NCBI GenBank assembly: GCA_012719445.1
Contig: JAAYAH010000123.1
Span: 1 to 43,325, forward strand
From: Actinomycetales bacterium
GTDB lineage: Bacteria; Actinomycetota; Actinomycetes; Actinomycetales; Kineosporiaceae
Direction of reading: 5' to 3'
DNA: 43,325 nt
Shown here: one piece after another, positions 14,682 to 22,632 of the stretch
Numbering within the stretch: the stretch's first letter is position 1
Layout: every line of letters begins with the position of its first letter
The notes under the pieces: model-generated
Told to the model about the DNA's origin: nothing
The model's database searches: none
Seen by the model: only the letters and a program-made list of their open reading frames with translations
Made by a program: the position numbers and the translations under genes

Positions 14682-15878
14682 TCACCCCTTGACGCACATC
14701 ACCTGCCGCAGCCTGGTGACGATCTCGACGAGGTCGGCCTGGTTGGTCATCACCTCGTCGATGTCCTTGTACGCGGCCGGGATCTCGTCGACGACCCCGG
14801 AGTCCTTGCGGCACTCGATCCCGGCGGTCTGTGCGACCAGGTCCGCGGTGTCGAAGCGGCGCCTGGCCTCGGCCCTGCTCATCCTGCGCCCGGCGCCGTG
14901 TGACGCCGAGCAGAAGGACTCCGGGTTGCCGAGACCGCGGACGATGTAGCTCGCCGTCCCCATCGAGCCGGGGATGATCCCCAACCGTCCGGCCTCGGCG
15001 CTGATCGCCCCCTTGCGGGTGACCAGGACGTCGAGGTCGTCGTGCCGTTCCTCGGCGACGTAGTTGTGGTGGCAGGAGATCGGCGTCCCGAACCCGACCT
15101 GCGGGAGGAGCCTCCGCAGCACGCCGGTGTACAGGTCGAGCATCGCCTCGCGGTTGCACCGCGCGTACTCCTGGGCCCAGAACAGGTCGTGCCGGTACGA
15201 CCGCATCTCCTCGCTGCCGTCGAGGAGGACGGCGAGGTCGCGGTCGGGCAGGTCCGTGTTGTGCGGCAGGGACTTGGCGACCCCGATGTGGTGCTCCGCG
15301 AGTTCCTTGCCGATGTTGCGGGACCCGGAGTGCAGCATCAGCCACACCCGGGGGTCACCCTCCGCCGGGCTGGGACCGTCCCCGGCGTCCTCGAGGCAGA
15401 GCTCGATGAAGTGGTTCCCGCCGCCGAGGGTGCCGAGCTGCCGCTGGGCCCGGGACAGCCGGGCGTGCACCGCGGGCGCCAGGTGCTCGAAGGACGCCCA
15501 CAGCGGCAACCGCTCGACCGTGCGCGAGGCCTCCTCGTGGCCGCGGTGGCCGACCGGGATCGCCGCCTCGACGGCGGAGCGCAGCGCGCCTAGGTCGTCG
15601 GGCAGTTCCGCGGCGGTGAGGGTGGTCCGGACCGCCGTCATCCCGCAGCCGATGTCGACCCCGACGGCGGCGGGGCTCACCGCGCCCCGCATGGCGATCA
15701 CCGAGCCGACGGTCGCCCCCTTGCCCAGGTGGACGTCGGGCATCGCGGCGACGTGGGAGTGCACCCAGGGCAGTGACGCGATCCGGCGCAACTGGTCGAG
15801 GGCCGCCGACCCGACTTCCTCCGGCCGGGCCCACATCCGCACGGGCACCGTGCCTCCGCGCAGCGTCGCCAGTGCCAT
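14682..15878 (-). CDS. rtcB: RNA-splicing ligase RtcB
   Basis: A 398-residue RNA ligase that joins 2',3'-cyclic phosphate (or 3'-phosphate) to 5'-OH ends using GTP and Mn2+. Family motifs are all present: PDVHLGKGATVGSV, VDIGCGM with the metal-binding Cys, GTLGGGNHFIE, LMLHSGSRN, SCHHNYV and SASHGAGRRMSR, which carries the guanylated His. The length fits actinobacterial RtcB. I chose the ATG at 15878 behind AAGGGGGACGAG; the frame is open further upstream but that part has no family similarity. No archease or rtcA/rtcR gene is nearby, so its RNA target is unknown. Confidence 0.95.
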   Translation of the reverse strand: MALATLRGGTVPVRMWARPEEVGSAALDQLRRIASLPWVHSHVAAMPDVHLGKGATVGSVIAMRGAVSPAAVGVDIGCGMTAVRTTLTAAELPDDLGALRSAVEAAIPVGHRGHEEASRTVERLPLWASFEHLAPAVHARLSRAQRQLGTLGGGNHFIELCLEDAGDGPSPAEGDPRVWLMLHSGSRNIGKELAEHHIGVAKSLPHNTDLPDRDLAVLLDGSEEMRSYRHDLFWAQEYARCNREAMLDLYTGVLRRLLPQVGFGTPISCHHNYVAEERHDDLDVLVTRKGAISAEAGRLGIIPGSMGTASYIVRGLGNPESFCSASHGAGRRMSRAEARRRFDTADLVAQTAGIECRKDSGVVDEIPAAYKDIDEVMTNQADLVEIVTRLRQVMCVKG

Positions 15879-16092
15879 CTCGTCCCCCTTCTCGGTGCCG
15901 GCCGTCCCGGCAACCCCTCCGCCCCACCGGCGCGGTGCCGTCCCGGGGTCCCCGGGTCCCGCCCACGCGGTGCCGGACAACGCGGTCGATCATGACAGCA
16001 GGGGTCGGCCGATGCCACGGGATTCCCCGCCGGGTCCTCAGGGACCGCGACGGGGAAGGTGTCGATCGCGCGGCTGGGGGTAGGAACCGAGC

Positions 16093-16623
16093 ATGCCCGA
16101 TCGCGACCTGATCACCTCCGACGCCGCGCCCGACGCCCTTCCGGCGTACTCGCGCGGTCATGAGACCGCCGCCGAACGACTCGACCGGAACTGGAACGAC
16201 CTGCTGCAGGAGCTGCGGGTGGTCCAGACCGGCGTCCAGATCCTCACCGGTTTCCTGCTGACCGTCCCGTTCCAGCAGCGGTTCTCGGAGCTCACCGAGG
16301 CCCAGCACCGGCTCTATCTCGGCCTGGTCGTCGCCGCAGTGACGACGATCGGGTTGCTGATCGCCCCGGTCGGCATGCACCGGGTGCTGTTCCGGCGGCG
16401 GCAGAAGGACACCCTGATCGAGCTCGCCGACCGGTTGGCGCGGGCCGGCCTGTTCTGCCTCTGTGTCGTGGTGTCCGGGGTGCTGCTCCTGGTCTTCGAC
16501 ATCGTCGTCGGCCTGGGGGCCGCCCTCGCCGTTTCGCTGACCATGCTCTCCCTGCTGCTCCTCGGCTGGTTCGTCGTGCCGTTCGTGATCAGGGCACGGG
16601 GGCACCGCAGGGCGGGCGGCTGA
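16093..16623 (+). CDS. DUF6328 family membrane protein
   Basis: A 176-residue membrane protein. After a polar N-terminus comes the conserved RLDRNWNDLLQELRVVQTGV, then ILTGFLLTVPFQQRFSELTE, followed by helices near 75-95, 118-140 and 145-165, giving about four membrane passes. This matches actinobacterial DUF6328 proteins of unknown function. The ATG has GGTAGGA upstream. It stands alone, convergent with the metallophosphoesterase gene 31 bp away and divergent from rtcB. A GTGT-N15-GGGTAG stretch just before the gene resembles a weak stress-sigma site but lies very close to the start. Confidence 0.8.
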   Translation: MPDRDLITSDAAPDALPAYSRGHETAAERLDRNWNDLLQELRVVQTGVQILTGFLLTVPFQQRFSELTEAQHRLYLGLVVAAVTTIGLLIAPVGMHRVLFRRRQKDTLIELADRLARAGLFCLCVVVSGVLLLVFDIVVGLGAALAVSLTMLSLLLLGWFVVPFVIRARGHRRAGG

Positions 16624-16654
16624 TCCGCGTCAGCGGCAGCCGGACCGGCGCACG

Positions 16655-17392
16655 TCAGCAGGACCCGGGCCCGCTCGTCGGCCGGACGCAGTACACCGCG
16701 TACGGCGTCCGGATCACCGGCATCGCCACGTTGCGGACCGGCACCCCGCCCGGGGTGAGCCCTCGCTCGGAGCCGGCGTGGGCGTGCCCGTGCACGGCGA
16801 GGTGCGCCCCGGCCTCGTCGACGGCCTCGGCGAGGAGATGGCTGCCGAGGAAGGGCCAGATCTCCCGCGGCTCTCCCTCGAGGGTGTCCTCGACCGGGGC
16901 ATAGTGGGTGAGCGCGACCCGGACGTCGGCGTCCCCGATCGTGCGCAGGGCCGCAAGGAGACTGCTCGCCGACCGCCTGCCGTGCCGGACGAACGCCTTC
17001 ATCTCCGGCTCGCCGAAGTCGCTCCCGCACCGGCCGGCGAACCCGAGCCCGAACCCCTTCACCCCGGCAACGCCGAGGACGGCGCCGGCGATCGGGATCC
17101 GGACCGCCTCTCCCTCGAGGACGTGGATGCCCGCCGACGCGAGCAGGCGGTGTATCCCGTCCTGCACGTCGGAGTGGTAGTCGTGGTTGCCGAGCACGGC
17201 GACGACCGGCACGGGCAGGTCGCGGAACTCGTCCACCACGACGGCGGCCTCGCGGAGGGTCCCGTGCCGGGTGAGATCCCCCGCCAGCAGGAGCACGTCC
17301 GCCTCCTCGCCGAGCCGCGTCAGCCCGGCGCGCACCCGGCCGCGCAGGTCCTCGTCCAGGTGCACGTCGCCGACGGCCGCGATCCGGATCAC
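16655..17392 (-). CDS. Metallophosphoesterase
   Basis: A 245-residue calcineurin-like phosphoesterase. The five metal-binding blocks are present in order: GDVHLD (8-13), LLAGDLT, VLGNHDY, LTHYAP, and VHGHAHAGSE near the end. Such enzymes use two metal ions to hydrolyse phosphomono- or diesters; the substrate cannot be told. It has no signal peptide. The GTG start overlaps the BON-protein stop by 4 bp, so the two genes are translationally coupled. Confidence 0.9.
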   Translation of the reverse strand: MIRIAAVGDVHLDEDLRGRVRAGLTRLGEEADVLLLAGDLTRHGTLREAAVVVDEFRDLPVPVVAVLGNHDYHSDVQDGIHRLLASAGIHVLEGEAVRIPIAGAVLGVAGVKGFGLGFAGRCGSDFGEPEMKAFVRHGRRSASSLLAALRTIGDADVRVALTHYAPVEDTLEGEPREIWPFLGSHLLAEAVDEAGAHLAVHGHAHAGSERGLTPGGVPVRNVAMPVIRTPYAVYCVRPTSGPGSC

Positions 17393-17640
17393 GGCAGCAG
17401 CTCCGGGCCCGGCTCGGCGGTCGCGGCCGTGATCGACACCTCGTTGCGTACCTCGACCCCCGGCTCGGCCCGGCGCACCACCTCGGTCAGCCGGTCCCGC
17501 CGCTCCTCGGAGTGGACCTCGCCGCCCAGGTGCAGCACGCCGTCGATGATCCTCACGCGGATGCCGAGCTCGGCGGTGTCGGCGTCCTCCGCGAGGAGCC
17601 GTTCGAGTCGGGCAGCGCGGTGAACATCGGGGTACGGCAT
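17389..17640 (-). CDS. BON domain small protein
   Basis: An 83-residue protein with a BON-type fold: RLERLLAEDADTAELGIRVR, then IIDGVLHLGGEVHSEERRDR, then a conserved VVRRAEPGVEVRNEVSI strand. BON domains often bind membranes or ligands in osmotic-stress proteins, but here there is no signal peptide. The ATG has GAGGAG upstream, located inside the 3' end of the preceding nucleotidyltransferase frame; the overlap is 88 bp. It is coupled to the metallophosphoesterase. Confidence 0.8.
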   Translation of the reverse strand: MPYPDVHRAARLERLLAEDADTAELGIRVRIIDGVLHLGGEVHSEERRDRLTEVVRRAEPGVEVRNEVSITAATAEPGPELLP

Positions 17641-18221
17641 GTCGTGGTCTCCTCGGGTCCGGGGTCCGTGGTGATGCCGAGCAGCGAGCAGAGCACGAGG
17701 AAGGCGACGGCGTAGGGCGAGTCCTCGGTCTCTGCCCGAACCGCTGCCCAGTCGATCTGCTCCCGCAGCGCTCGCACCAGCAGCAGGGCGGGGGAGAAGT
17801 CGACGTTGTGGGCGGAGAACGCCCTGAGCTTGCCCACGGTGAGGTCCGTCGCGTCGAGCACCGGCATCCGCACCGAGCCGACCTCCAGGTCGTCCGCCCG
17901 GCCGAGGACGGCGTCGTCGACGGGCCTCCCGCCGATCCGGAAGATCAGGTCGACGAGGACGTCGCCGTCGTACACCTTGACCAGCCAGTCCTCGGGGCAC
18001 GTCTCCGCGTGCATGCCCGCAGCGGTGAGCACGGACCTGGCCCGTTCCGCGTCGACCTCGCGGACGGCGAAGTCGACGTCGTGGGTGCTCGGCGGCCCGC
18101 CACGGGCGAACACGGCGAACCCTCCGCTGAGGGCGAAGGGGACGCCGTCCCGTTTGAGCAGGACGGCGACCTGCTTGAGCGACTCGATCAGTGGTGCCGA
18201 CGGCGACAGCGGGCTGGTCAT
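17553..18221 (-). CDS. Nucleotidyltransferase (AbiEii-like fold)
   Basis: A 222-residue protein of the polymerase-beta-like nucleotidyltransferase superfamily. ALSGGFAVFARGG followed by STHDVDFAV gives the GG-Nn-DxD catalytic signature, and VLVDLIFRIG supplies the third acidic residue. It resembles stand-alone AbiEii/AbiGii-like proteins; there is no adjacent AbiEi-type antitoxin, so a toxin role is not supported. The start is ATG 18221 with a weak GAGGCGG. The last 28 codons overlap the BON gene in another frame and are low in similarity to anything, suggesting the original stop was lost. Confidence 0.75.
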   Translation of the reverse strand: MTSPLSPSAPLIESLKQVAVLLKRDGVPFALSGGFAVFARGGPPSTHDVDFAVREVDAERARSVLTAAGMHAETCPEDWLVKVYDGDVLVDLIFRIGGRPVDDAVLGRADDLEVGSVRMPVLDATDLTVGKLRAFSAHNVDFSPALLLVRALREQIDWAAVRAETEDSPYAVAFLVLCSLLGITTDPGPEETTTCRTPMFTALPDSNGSSRRTPTPPSSASA

Positions 18222-18422
18222 CCGCCTCGCATACCCCCGATCCGGGAGACCATTCCCGCCCCACACCCGGTCGACGAGGGACGCCACGGACACCACCCGC
18301 CCCGCGTCGACGAGCAGCGCGGCGAAGGCGACCTGCTGCCGGGGCGATCCCGCGGACTTCCACCGGCCGGTGACCTGGAGCTGCCGACCATGCTGCCCCG
18401 GCGCGACGCGGAGTGCTTCGAC
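18222..18422 (-). pseudogene. Fragment of a SARP/AfsR-type regulator (winged-helix part)
   Basis: The minus-strand frame directly upstream of the nucleotidyltransferase encodes GSPRQQVAFAALLVDAGRVV and SVASLVDRVWGGNGLPD. This matches the N-terminal DNA-binding domain of SARP/BTAD regulators, whose usual form is ARQRxVLAALLLDAGRxVSVDRLVDxLWG. The match ends abruptly after LPD, and no BTAD domain follows. It has no clear start of its own and is a truncated remnant, later joined in frame to the nucleotidyltransferase start region. Confidence 0.65.
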
Positions 18423-18441
18423 GTCGTCGAGGTGTGAGCGG

Positions 18442-18466
18442 GTTTGGCCCGATGGGCCCGGGGTAT
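18442..18466 (+). promoter_or_regulatory. SigB/SigF-type promoter of the DUF3618/YihY operon
   Basis: GTTT at 18442-18445, 15 bases, GGGTAT at 18461-18466. This fits the actinobacterial general-stress promoter (GTTT-N14-17-GGGTA). It lies about 76 bp before the start of the three-gene operon. Confidence 0.6.
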
Positions 18467-18542
18467 CGCGGGGGCTCAGCCGTGAGTCCGCGGATCGATG
18501 CGGATATCGACGCGGATCAGGACCGACGGAGGGAGCGCTGCG

Positions 18543-18908
18543 ATGGCAGACGGCTACCACGAGGACAGGGAACGGAGCGCCGGCATCGACGTCGCCGACT
18601 GGGTCGACGAACACGGGCCGGAGGCCCTGGTGGAGGAGACCCGCGACTACGCCCGCAGGCACCCGGGGATGTTCCTCGGCATGGCTACCCTCACCGGGCT
18701 GGTCGTCGGCCGGCTCACCAGGGGAACCATCGCCAACCAGAGGTCGGCCGACGGGCACGGCTCGGCCAACGGTCACGGGTCGGCCGACGGGCATCGGCAG
18801 GACCGGCCGGCGGACCCGATGACGTCGCCGTACCCGACGAGCCCGGCCCCGCAGGGCCCGTCGTCCACCTACCCGCCGCGCGTCCCGCTAGAGGAGCCGC
18901 TGCGATGA
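18543..18908 (+). CDS. Hypothetical protein of the DUF3618/YihY operon
   Basis: A 121-residue protein. The N-terminal 45 residues are charged and helical (DVADWVDEHGPEALVEETRD), then a single hydrophobic stretch MFLGMATLTGLVVGRLTRG (about 40-58), then a polar tail with a near-repeat (SADGHGSANGHGSADGH) and Pro/Ser-rich end. I do not recognise the family, though similar small proteins precede DUF3618 genes in actinobacteria. The ATG at 18543 has GGAGGGAGC upstream; an earlier in-frame ATG at 18498 lacks one. It overlaps the DUF3618 gene by ATGA. Confidence 0.75.
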   Translation: MADGYHEDRERSAGIDVADWVDEHGPEALVEETRDYARRHPGMFLGMATLTGLVVGRLTRGTIANQRSADGHGSANGHGSADGHRQDRPADPMTSPYPTSPAPQGPSSTYPPRVPLEEPLR

Positions 18909-19525
18909 CGACGAGGAAACCCGAGGAGATCCGCGAGGACATCGAGGTCACCAGGAGCCGGCTCAGCGACGACGTCGACGAACTGGCCGACAACGTCCGC
19001 CCGTCCACCATGGTCCGCATCACGGTGAACCGGGTGCGGGACCGGCTCAGTGGCATGGGTCCGAGGGTGACCGACATCAGGGAGCGCACGATGGGCACGG
19101 TTCAGGGCACGGTCCACGGGGTGCGGGAGACCGGCGGTTCGGTCGCGGGGACGGTCGGCGACGCCGCCACCGCGGTCCCCGACCGGGTCCGCGAGGTCCC
19201 GGGCAGGGTACGGGACGAGACCAGGGGCAACCCCCTGGCCGCGGGGCTCGTCGACTTCGGCGTCGGCTGGCTCGCCGGATCCCTCATCCGGGCCGGCGAG
19301 GCCGAGAGACAGGCGTCGGAGTGGGTGAAGGAGCAGGCCGCTCCGGTCGCGCACCAGACGACCGACATCGCCAAGGACACGGCGGCCCATCTCAGGGAGC
19401 CGGCCCAGCAGGCGGTGCAGTCGGTCAGGGAGACCGCCTCGGAGGCGACGGGCACCGTGCGGTCCGAGGCACGGTCCGAGGCCGGGAGCACGATGGACGA
19501 GACACGCAGGGTCGCCGCCAGGTGA
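18905..19525 (+). CDS. DUF3618 domain protein
   Basis: A 206-residue protein. It starts with the DUF3618 signature RKPEEIREDIEVTRSRLSDD and VDELADNVRP, followed by a long amphipathic, Thr/Val/Arg-rich region of apolipoprotein-like repeats (GTVQGTVHGVRETGGSVAGT) and a short hydrophobic segment NPLAAGLVDFGVGWLAGSL. It probably associates with the membrane. DUF3618 proteins commonly accompany holin-like and YihY proteins in stress-induced envelope operons; function is unknown. It overlaps both neighbours by 4 bp. Confidence 0.85.
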   Translation: MTTRKPEEIREDIEVTRSRLSDDVDELADNVRPSTMVRITVNRVRDRLSGMGPRVTDIRERTMGTVQGTVHGVRETGGSVAGTVGDAATAVPDRVREVPGRVRDETRGNPLAAGLVDFGVGWLAGSLIRAGEAERQASEWVKEQAAPVAHQTTDIAKDTAAHLREPAQQAVQSVRETASEATGTVRSEARSEAGSTMDETRRVAAR

Positions 19526-20505
19526 CCGGGAGCCGGCAGCGTGACGGCAGGCCCGTCGGCTCCGTGGACCCGGGGGACCACCCGGGCTCCCCGGGGCCGA
19601 CGGGCCTGCCGAGACGGTCCTGGTTCGGCGTGGCGAGGGCGTCGGTGCGCGAGGTCGTCGACGACCAGCTCACCGACGCCGCCGCCGCGCTGACGTACTA
19701 CTCGGCGCTGTCGGTCTTCCCCGGCCTGCTGGTGCTGGTGTCCCTGGTCGGGTTCGTCGGCGAGGACGTGACGGCCCGGCTGGTGCAGGACCTCGGCGCG
19801 GCCGTGCCCGGTGCGGCGAGGGACATCCTCGTCGGGGCCGTGGAGAGCCTCCAGGCGAACCGTCGGACGGCGGGCACCGCGGCGGTCCTCGGCCTGCTCG
19901 GCGGGATCTGGTCAGCCTCCGGCTACGTGGGGGCCTACATGCGGGCGAGCAACACCGTGTACGACGTCCCGGAGGGACGGCCGGTGTGGAAGACGCTGCC
20001 GATCCGGCTCGCGGTCACCGTCGTGCTGCTCGTGCTGCTGGCGGCCAGCGTGGTGATCATCGTCTTCACGGGCGGGGCGGCGGACTGGGTCGGGGACGTC
20101 CTCGGTCTCGGGACGACGGTCGTCACGGCCTGGGGCATCCTCAAGTGGCCGGTGCTGCTGGCCCTGCTCATGCTCGTGATCGCCATCCTCAACTGGGCCT
20201 CGCCCAACGCCCGGCACCCCGGTTTCCGCTGGGTGACGCCCGGCAGCATCCTCAGCATCCTGCTGTGGGGACTCGCCTCGGTCGGGTTGGCCTTCTACGT
20301 GGCCAACTTCGCCGACTACAACAAGGTCTACGGCACTCTTGCCGGGGTCGTCGTGTTCCTTGTCTGGCTCTGGGTCTCCAACCTGGCGCTGCTCGTCGGC
20401 GCCGAGTTCGACGCCGAACTGGAGCGGGCCAGGGCCGAGGCCACGGGGCACCCGCCCGGTGAGGAGCCCTACCTCGAACTGCGTGACACCCGTACCCTCG
20501 GCTGA
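19522..20505 (+). CDS. YihY/BrkB family membrane protein
   Basis: A 327-residue integral membrane protein. After a 40-residue polar N-terminus it has the family core: VDDQLTDAAAALTYYSALSV FPG, a region of six helices (about 60-290), WASPNARHPGFRWVTPGSIL and FADYNKVYGTLAGVVVFLVW, all typical of YihY/BrkB (once mis-called RNase BN). The polar C-terminus is cytoplasmic. Function is unproven; transport or envelope roles are proposed. The GTG start overlaps the DUF3618 stop, so expression is coupled and probably stress-induced through the site at 18442. Confidence 0.9.
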   Translation: MTGSRQRDGRPVGSVDPGDHPGSPGPTGLPRRSWFGVARASVREVVDDQLTDAAAALTYYSALSVFPGLLVLVSLVGFVGEDVTARLVQDLGAAVPGAARDILVGAVESLQANRRTAGTAAVLGLLGGIWSASGYVGAYMRASNTVYDVPEGRPVWKTLPIRLAVTVVLLVLLAASVVIIVFTGGAADWVGDVLGLGTTVVTAWGILKWPVLLALLMLVIAILNWASPNARHPGFRWVTPGSILSILLWGLASVGLAFYVANFADYNKVYGTLAGVVVFLVWLWVSNLALLVGAEFDAELERARAEATGHPPGEEPYLELRDTRTLG

Positions 20506-20592
20506 TCGTCCACAGGCACGTGCAACCTCCGGCGGTGTCGGCTCCGTGTTGGGGAGGGACGGCGGGACAGCCGTCCGGATCCGGGAGGCGCT

Positions 20593-21300
20593 GTGGACAT
20601 CGTGCTGGACGGGAGTGGGATCATCGCGGGACGAGGCTCGCCGCCGGGCGACCGCGGCGCCGGGTACCGGTGGAGCCGGGCCGGGCACCGGACGGCCGAC
20701 GGTGCCCGAACCCTCTCCGGTGACGCCGTCGCGAGCGTGACGGAACGGACAGGGCCGACGGCCGACGAGGCGGGGTTCCGTTCCTGGGCCGAGCACCGGA
20801 GGGCCTCCCTCCGGCGGACCGCCTACCTCATCTGCGGCGACTGGCACCTGGCTGACGACGCGGTACAGGACACTCTCACCTCCATCTACACCCGGTGGCG
20901 GCGCATCGCCTCAGGGGGGAGGGTCGAGGCCTATGCCCGTCGGGTGCTGGTGAACGCGCTCGTCGACGTGCGCCGCCGACCGTGGCGTCGGGAGCGGGTG
21001 ACCGAGACCCTCCCCGAGCGTGAGGACCTCGGCCAGCGGTGCGACCTGGACCGCCCCCTCGACCGGCAGGTCCTCGTCGAGGCGCTGGGCATGCTCGCTG
21101 CGGGCCAGCGGGCCGTCCTCGTGCTGCGCTTCTGGGAGGACCTGCCCGTCGACCAGGTCGCCGATCTGCTCGGCGTGTCACCCGGCACGGTGAAGAGCCA
21201 GACCTCACGGGCACTGGACCGGATGCGGACGGTCCTCGGAGCAGAGGATCAACCCGCGCACACCCGCATTCCGACGACGGTGGGGAAGGACGCACGATGA
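20593..21300 (+). CDS. ECF RNA polymerase sigma factor (SigE-family)
   Basis: A sigma-70 family ECF factor of 235 residues from the GTG at 20593, which has GGGAGG upstream. The conserved part begins near residue 57 (FRSWAEHRRASLRRTAYLIC, region 2.1; ADDAVQDTLTSIYTRW, region 2.2-2.4) and ends with region 4 (LPVDQVADLLGVSPGTVKSQ). Usual members are about 170-190 residues, so a start at GTG 20737 (187 residues) is a real alternative. It overlaps the downstream membrane protein gene by ATGA, the usual arrangement for a sigma factor and its regulator. Confidence 0.9.
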   Translation: MDIVLDGSGIIAGRGSPPGDRGAGYRWSRAGHRTADGARTLSGDAVASVTERTGPTADEAGFRSWAEHRRASLRRTAYLICGDWHLADDAVQDTLTSIYTRWRRIASGGRVEAYARRVLVNALVDVRRRPWRRERVTETLPEREDLGQRCDLDRPLDRQVLVEALGMLAAGQRAVLVLRFWEDLPVDQVADLLGVSPGTVKSQTSRALDRMRTVLGAEDQPAHTRIPTTVGKDAR

Positions 21301-22127
21301 GCACCCGGTCGACCGAACGGATCAACGAGCTGTTCATGCTGGCCGTCGCCGAGGAGCCCTCCTCGAGGGTCAGCGTCGACCAGGCCGTCCGGCGGGGGCT
21401 GCGGGCCCGCCGCCGGCGCCGGGCCACCGGCTCCCTCGCCGTCCTGGCGGCCGTGGCCTCGGCCTCGGCCGTGCTGCCCACCGTGCTGGCCCTCCCGGCC
21501 GGCACGGCCTTCGACGGCGGCCGGCACGGGGCGGGAGTCGTGGCCGCGGAGGGCGGACCGTCCCACGACGGCCGGTCGACAGACGGCGGAACACCGCTGA
21601 AGGGGACGACGGTCGCGCTGTCGGTCCGCTCCGGCGAGGGCGTCGACGTGGGGACGGCGCTGCCGCTGCCGGACGACGCCGCTGCCGCGGTGGTGGACGC
21701 GGTCACGGAGCGGTGGACCGAGTGGGGCCTCGACAGGACGCCCCGGTCCTCGGTGACGGGGAGGTTGTTCGCCTCCGGCGCTCGCGACGTGAAGCCCTCG
21801 CCGGAGGCGTGGCTGGAGCTGCCCCTCGCCGAGGGCGGGATCCTGCACACCCAGGTCGTCGAGGTGGAGGGGTGCACGGTCCCGGTCGGAGGGCAGGATC
21901 TGTGCGACGTCGTGACGACGGTGCCCGCCGACGGCGACGAGGAGTCGACGGACGTCGGTGCGTACCGTCACCTGCTCCCCGACGGCCGGACCGCGATCCT
22001 GGTGATCGCGACCTACGGGCCGGCGACCGACGTCCTCGGGAGGGCTGACGCGCTGGAGAACTACAACGTCCCGATCTGGACAGCCCTGCGGAAGGCCGGG
22101 ATGGGCGTGGTGAGGGCAGGGTCGTGA
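21297..22127 (+). CDS. Single-TM protein, putative partner of the ECF sigma factor
   Basis: A 276-residue protein with a 35-residue Arg-rich cytoplasmic start (VDQAVRRGLRARRRRRA), one hydrophobic helix (about 44-65) and a 200-residue extracytoplasmic domain with two Cys (EGCTVPVGGQDLCDV) that could form a disulphide. Coupling to the sigma gene by ATGA and topology suggest an anti-sigma or sensor role, but I see no classic ZAS zinc motif (HxxxCxxC) in the short N-terminus. Family not recognised. It ends 31 bp before a strong hairpin. Confidence 0.75.
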   Translation: MSTRSTERINELFMLAVAEEPSSRVSVDQAVRRGLRARRRRRATGSLAVLAAVASASAVLPTVLALPAGTAFDGGRHGAGVVAAEGGPSHDGRSTDGGTPLKGTTVALSVRSGEGVDVGTALPLPDDAAAAVVDAVTERWTEWGLDRTPRSSVTGRLFASGARDVKPSPEAWLELPLAEGGILHTQVVEVEGCTVPVGGQDLCDVVTTVPADGDEESTDVGAYRHLLPDGRTAILVIATYGPATDVLGRADALENYNVPIWTALRKAGMGVVRAGS

Positions 22128-22157
22128 CGTCGGTTCGGTCGTGATGTCCGGGTCGAG

Positions 22158-22193
22158 GACGTGGGAGCCAAGCCTGCGGTCGGCTCCCACGTC
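22158..22193. terminator. Bidirectional terminator hairpin
   Basis: A perfect 12-bp stem GACGTGGGAGCC / GGCTCCCACGTC with a 12-base loop, between the ends of convergent genes at 22127 and 22215. Confidence 0.8.
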
Positions 22194-22214
22194 CGGACAG
22201 CGCCGGGCGGGTAC

Positions 22215-22607
22215 TCACCGGTGGTGGGACCGCCGGGCGAGCCAGGCCAGACCTCCTGCCGTGGTCGCGCCGGCGAGGGCGTACCCGGCGATCCGCGGCC
22301 GGGGCCGCGACAGCCGCCCGCGCGCCCGGTGCGGTGTCTGCACGTCGAGGACCTCGGCCATGGCACGGATCAGCTTCGCGAGGTCCTTCCGGAGGCGCTC
22401 GTCCCTGCTGAGCTTGCCGAGCTTCCCCTCCTTGCCGGACAGGTCACGGGAGAGGACGACGGCCCGGTCGAGCACCCGGTTCGTCGCCACCCGGACCTCG
22501 GGATCGCGGAACACCCGCCGCACGATGACCGCGCTCGGGGCCAGCCCTGCCACCCGGGCGACCCGCCCGGCGTGCCCCGAGTCCTTCTTCCGCTTCGTGG
22601 TTCCCAT
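22215..22607 (-). CDS. Small basic protein with C-terminal hydrophobic segment
   Basis: A 130-residue, strongly basic protein starting behind GGAGGG. It begins MGTTKRKKDSGHAGRVARVA, has a helical middle rich in Arg, Lys and Asp (EGKLGKLSRDERLRKDLAKL) and a weakly hydrophobic stretch IAGYALAGATTAGGLAWLA near the end, which may anchor it in the membrane. I do not recognise the family. It lies just downstream of, and on the same strand as, the RsbW-like gene, 25 bp away, so it may belong to that operon. Confidence 0.7.
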   Translation of the reverse strand: MGTTKRKKDSGHAGRVARVAGLAPSAVIVRRVFRDPEVRVATNRVLDRAVVLSRDLSGKEGKLGKLSRDERLRKDLAKLIRAMAEVLDVQTPHRARGRLSRPRPRIAGYALAGATTAGGLAWLARRSHHR

Positions 22608-22632
22608 CTCGTGCCCTCCATCGGTCGCTCGG

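Noticed and set aside
16059-16083. GTGT-N15-GGGTAG as a stress promoter for the DUF6328 gene
   Set aside because: It would place the transcript start within a few bases of the ATG and overlaps the likely ribosome site.
17553-18221. AbiE-type toxin-antitoxin system
   Set aside because: The nucleotidyltransferase fold is present but no AbiEi-like antitoxin gene is adjacent; neighbours are a BON protein and a phosphoesterase.
18413-18542. Earlier starts for the operon at 18543
   Set aside because: These lie over or next to the stress promoter and lack ribosome sites; ATG 18543 has GGAGGGAGC.
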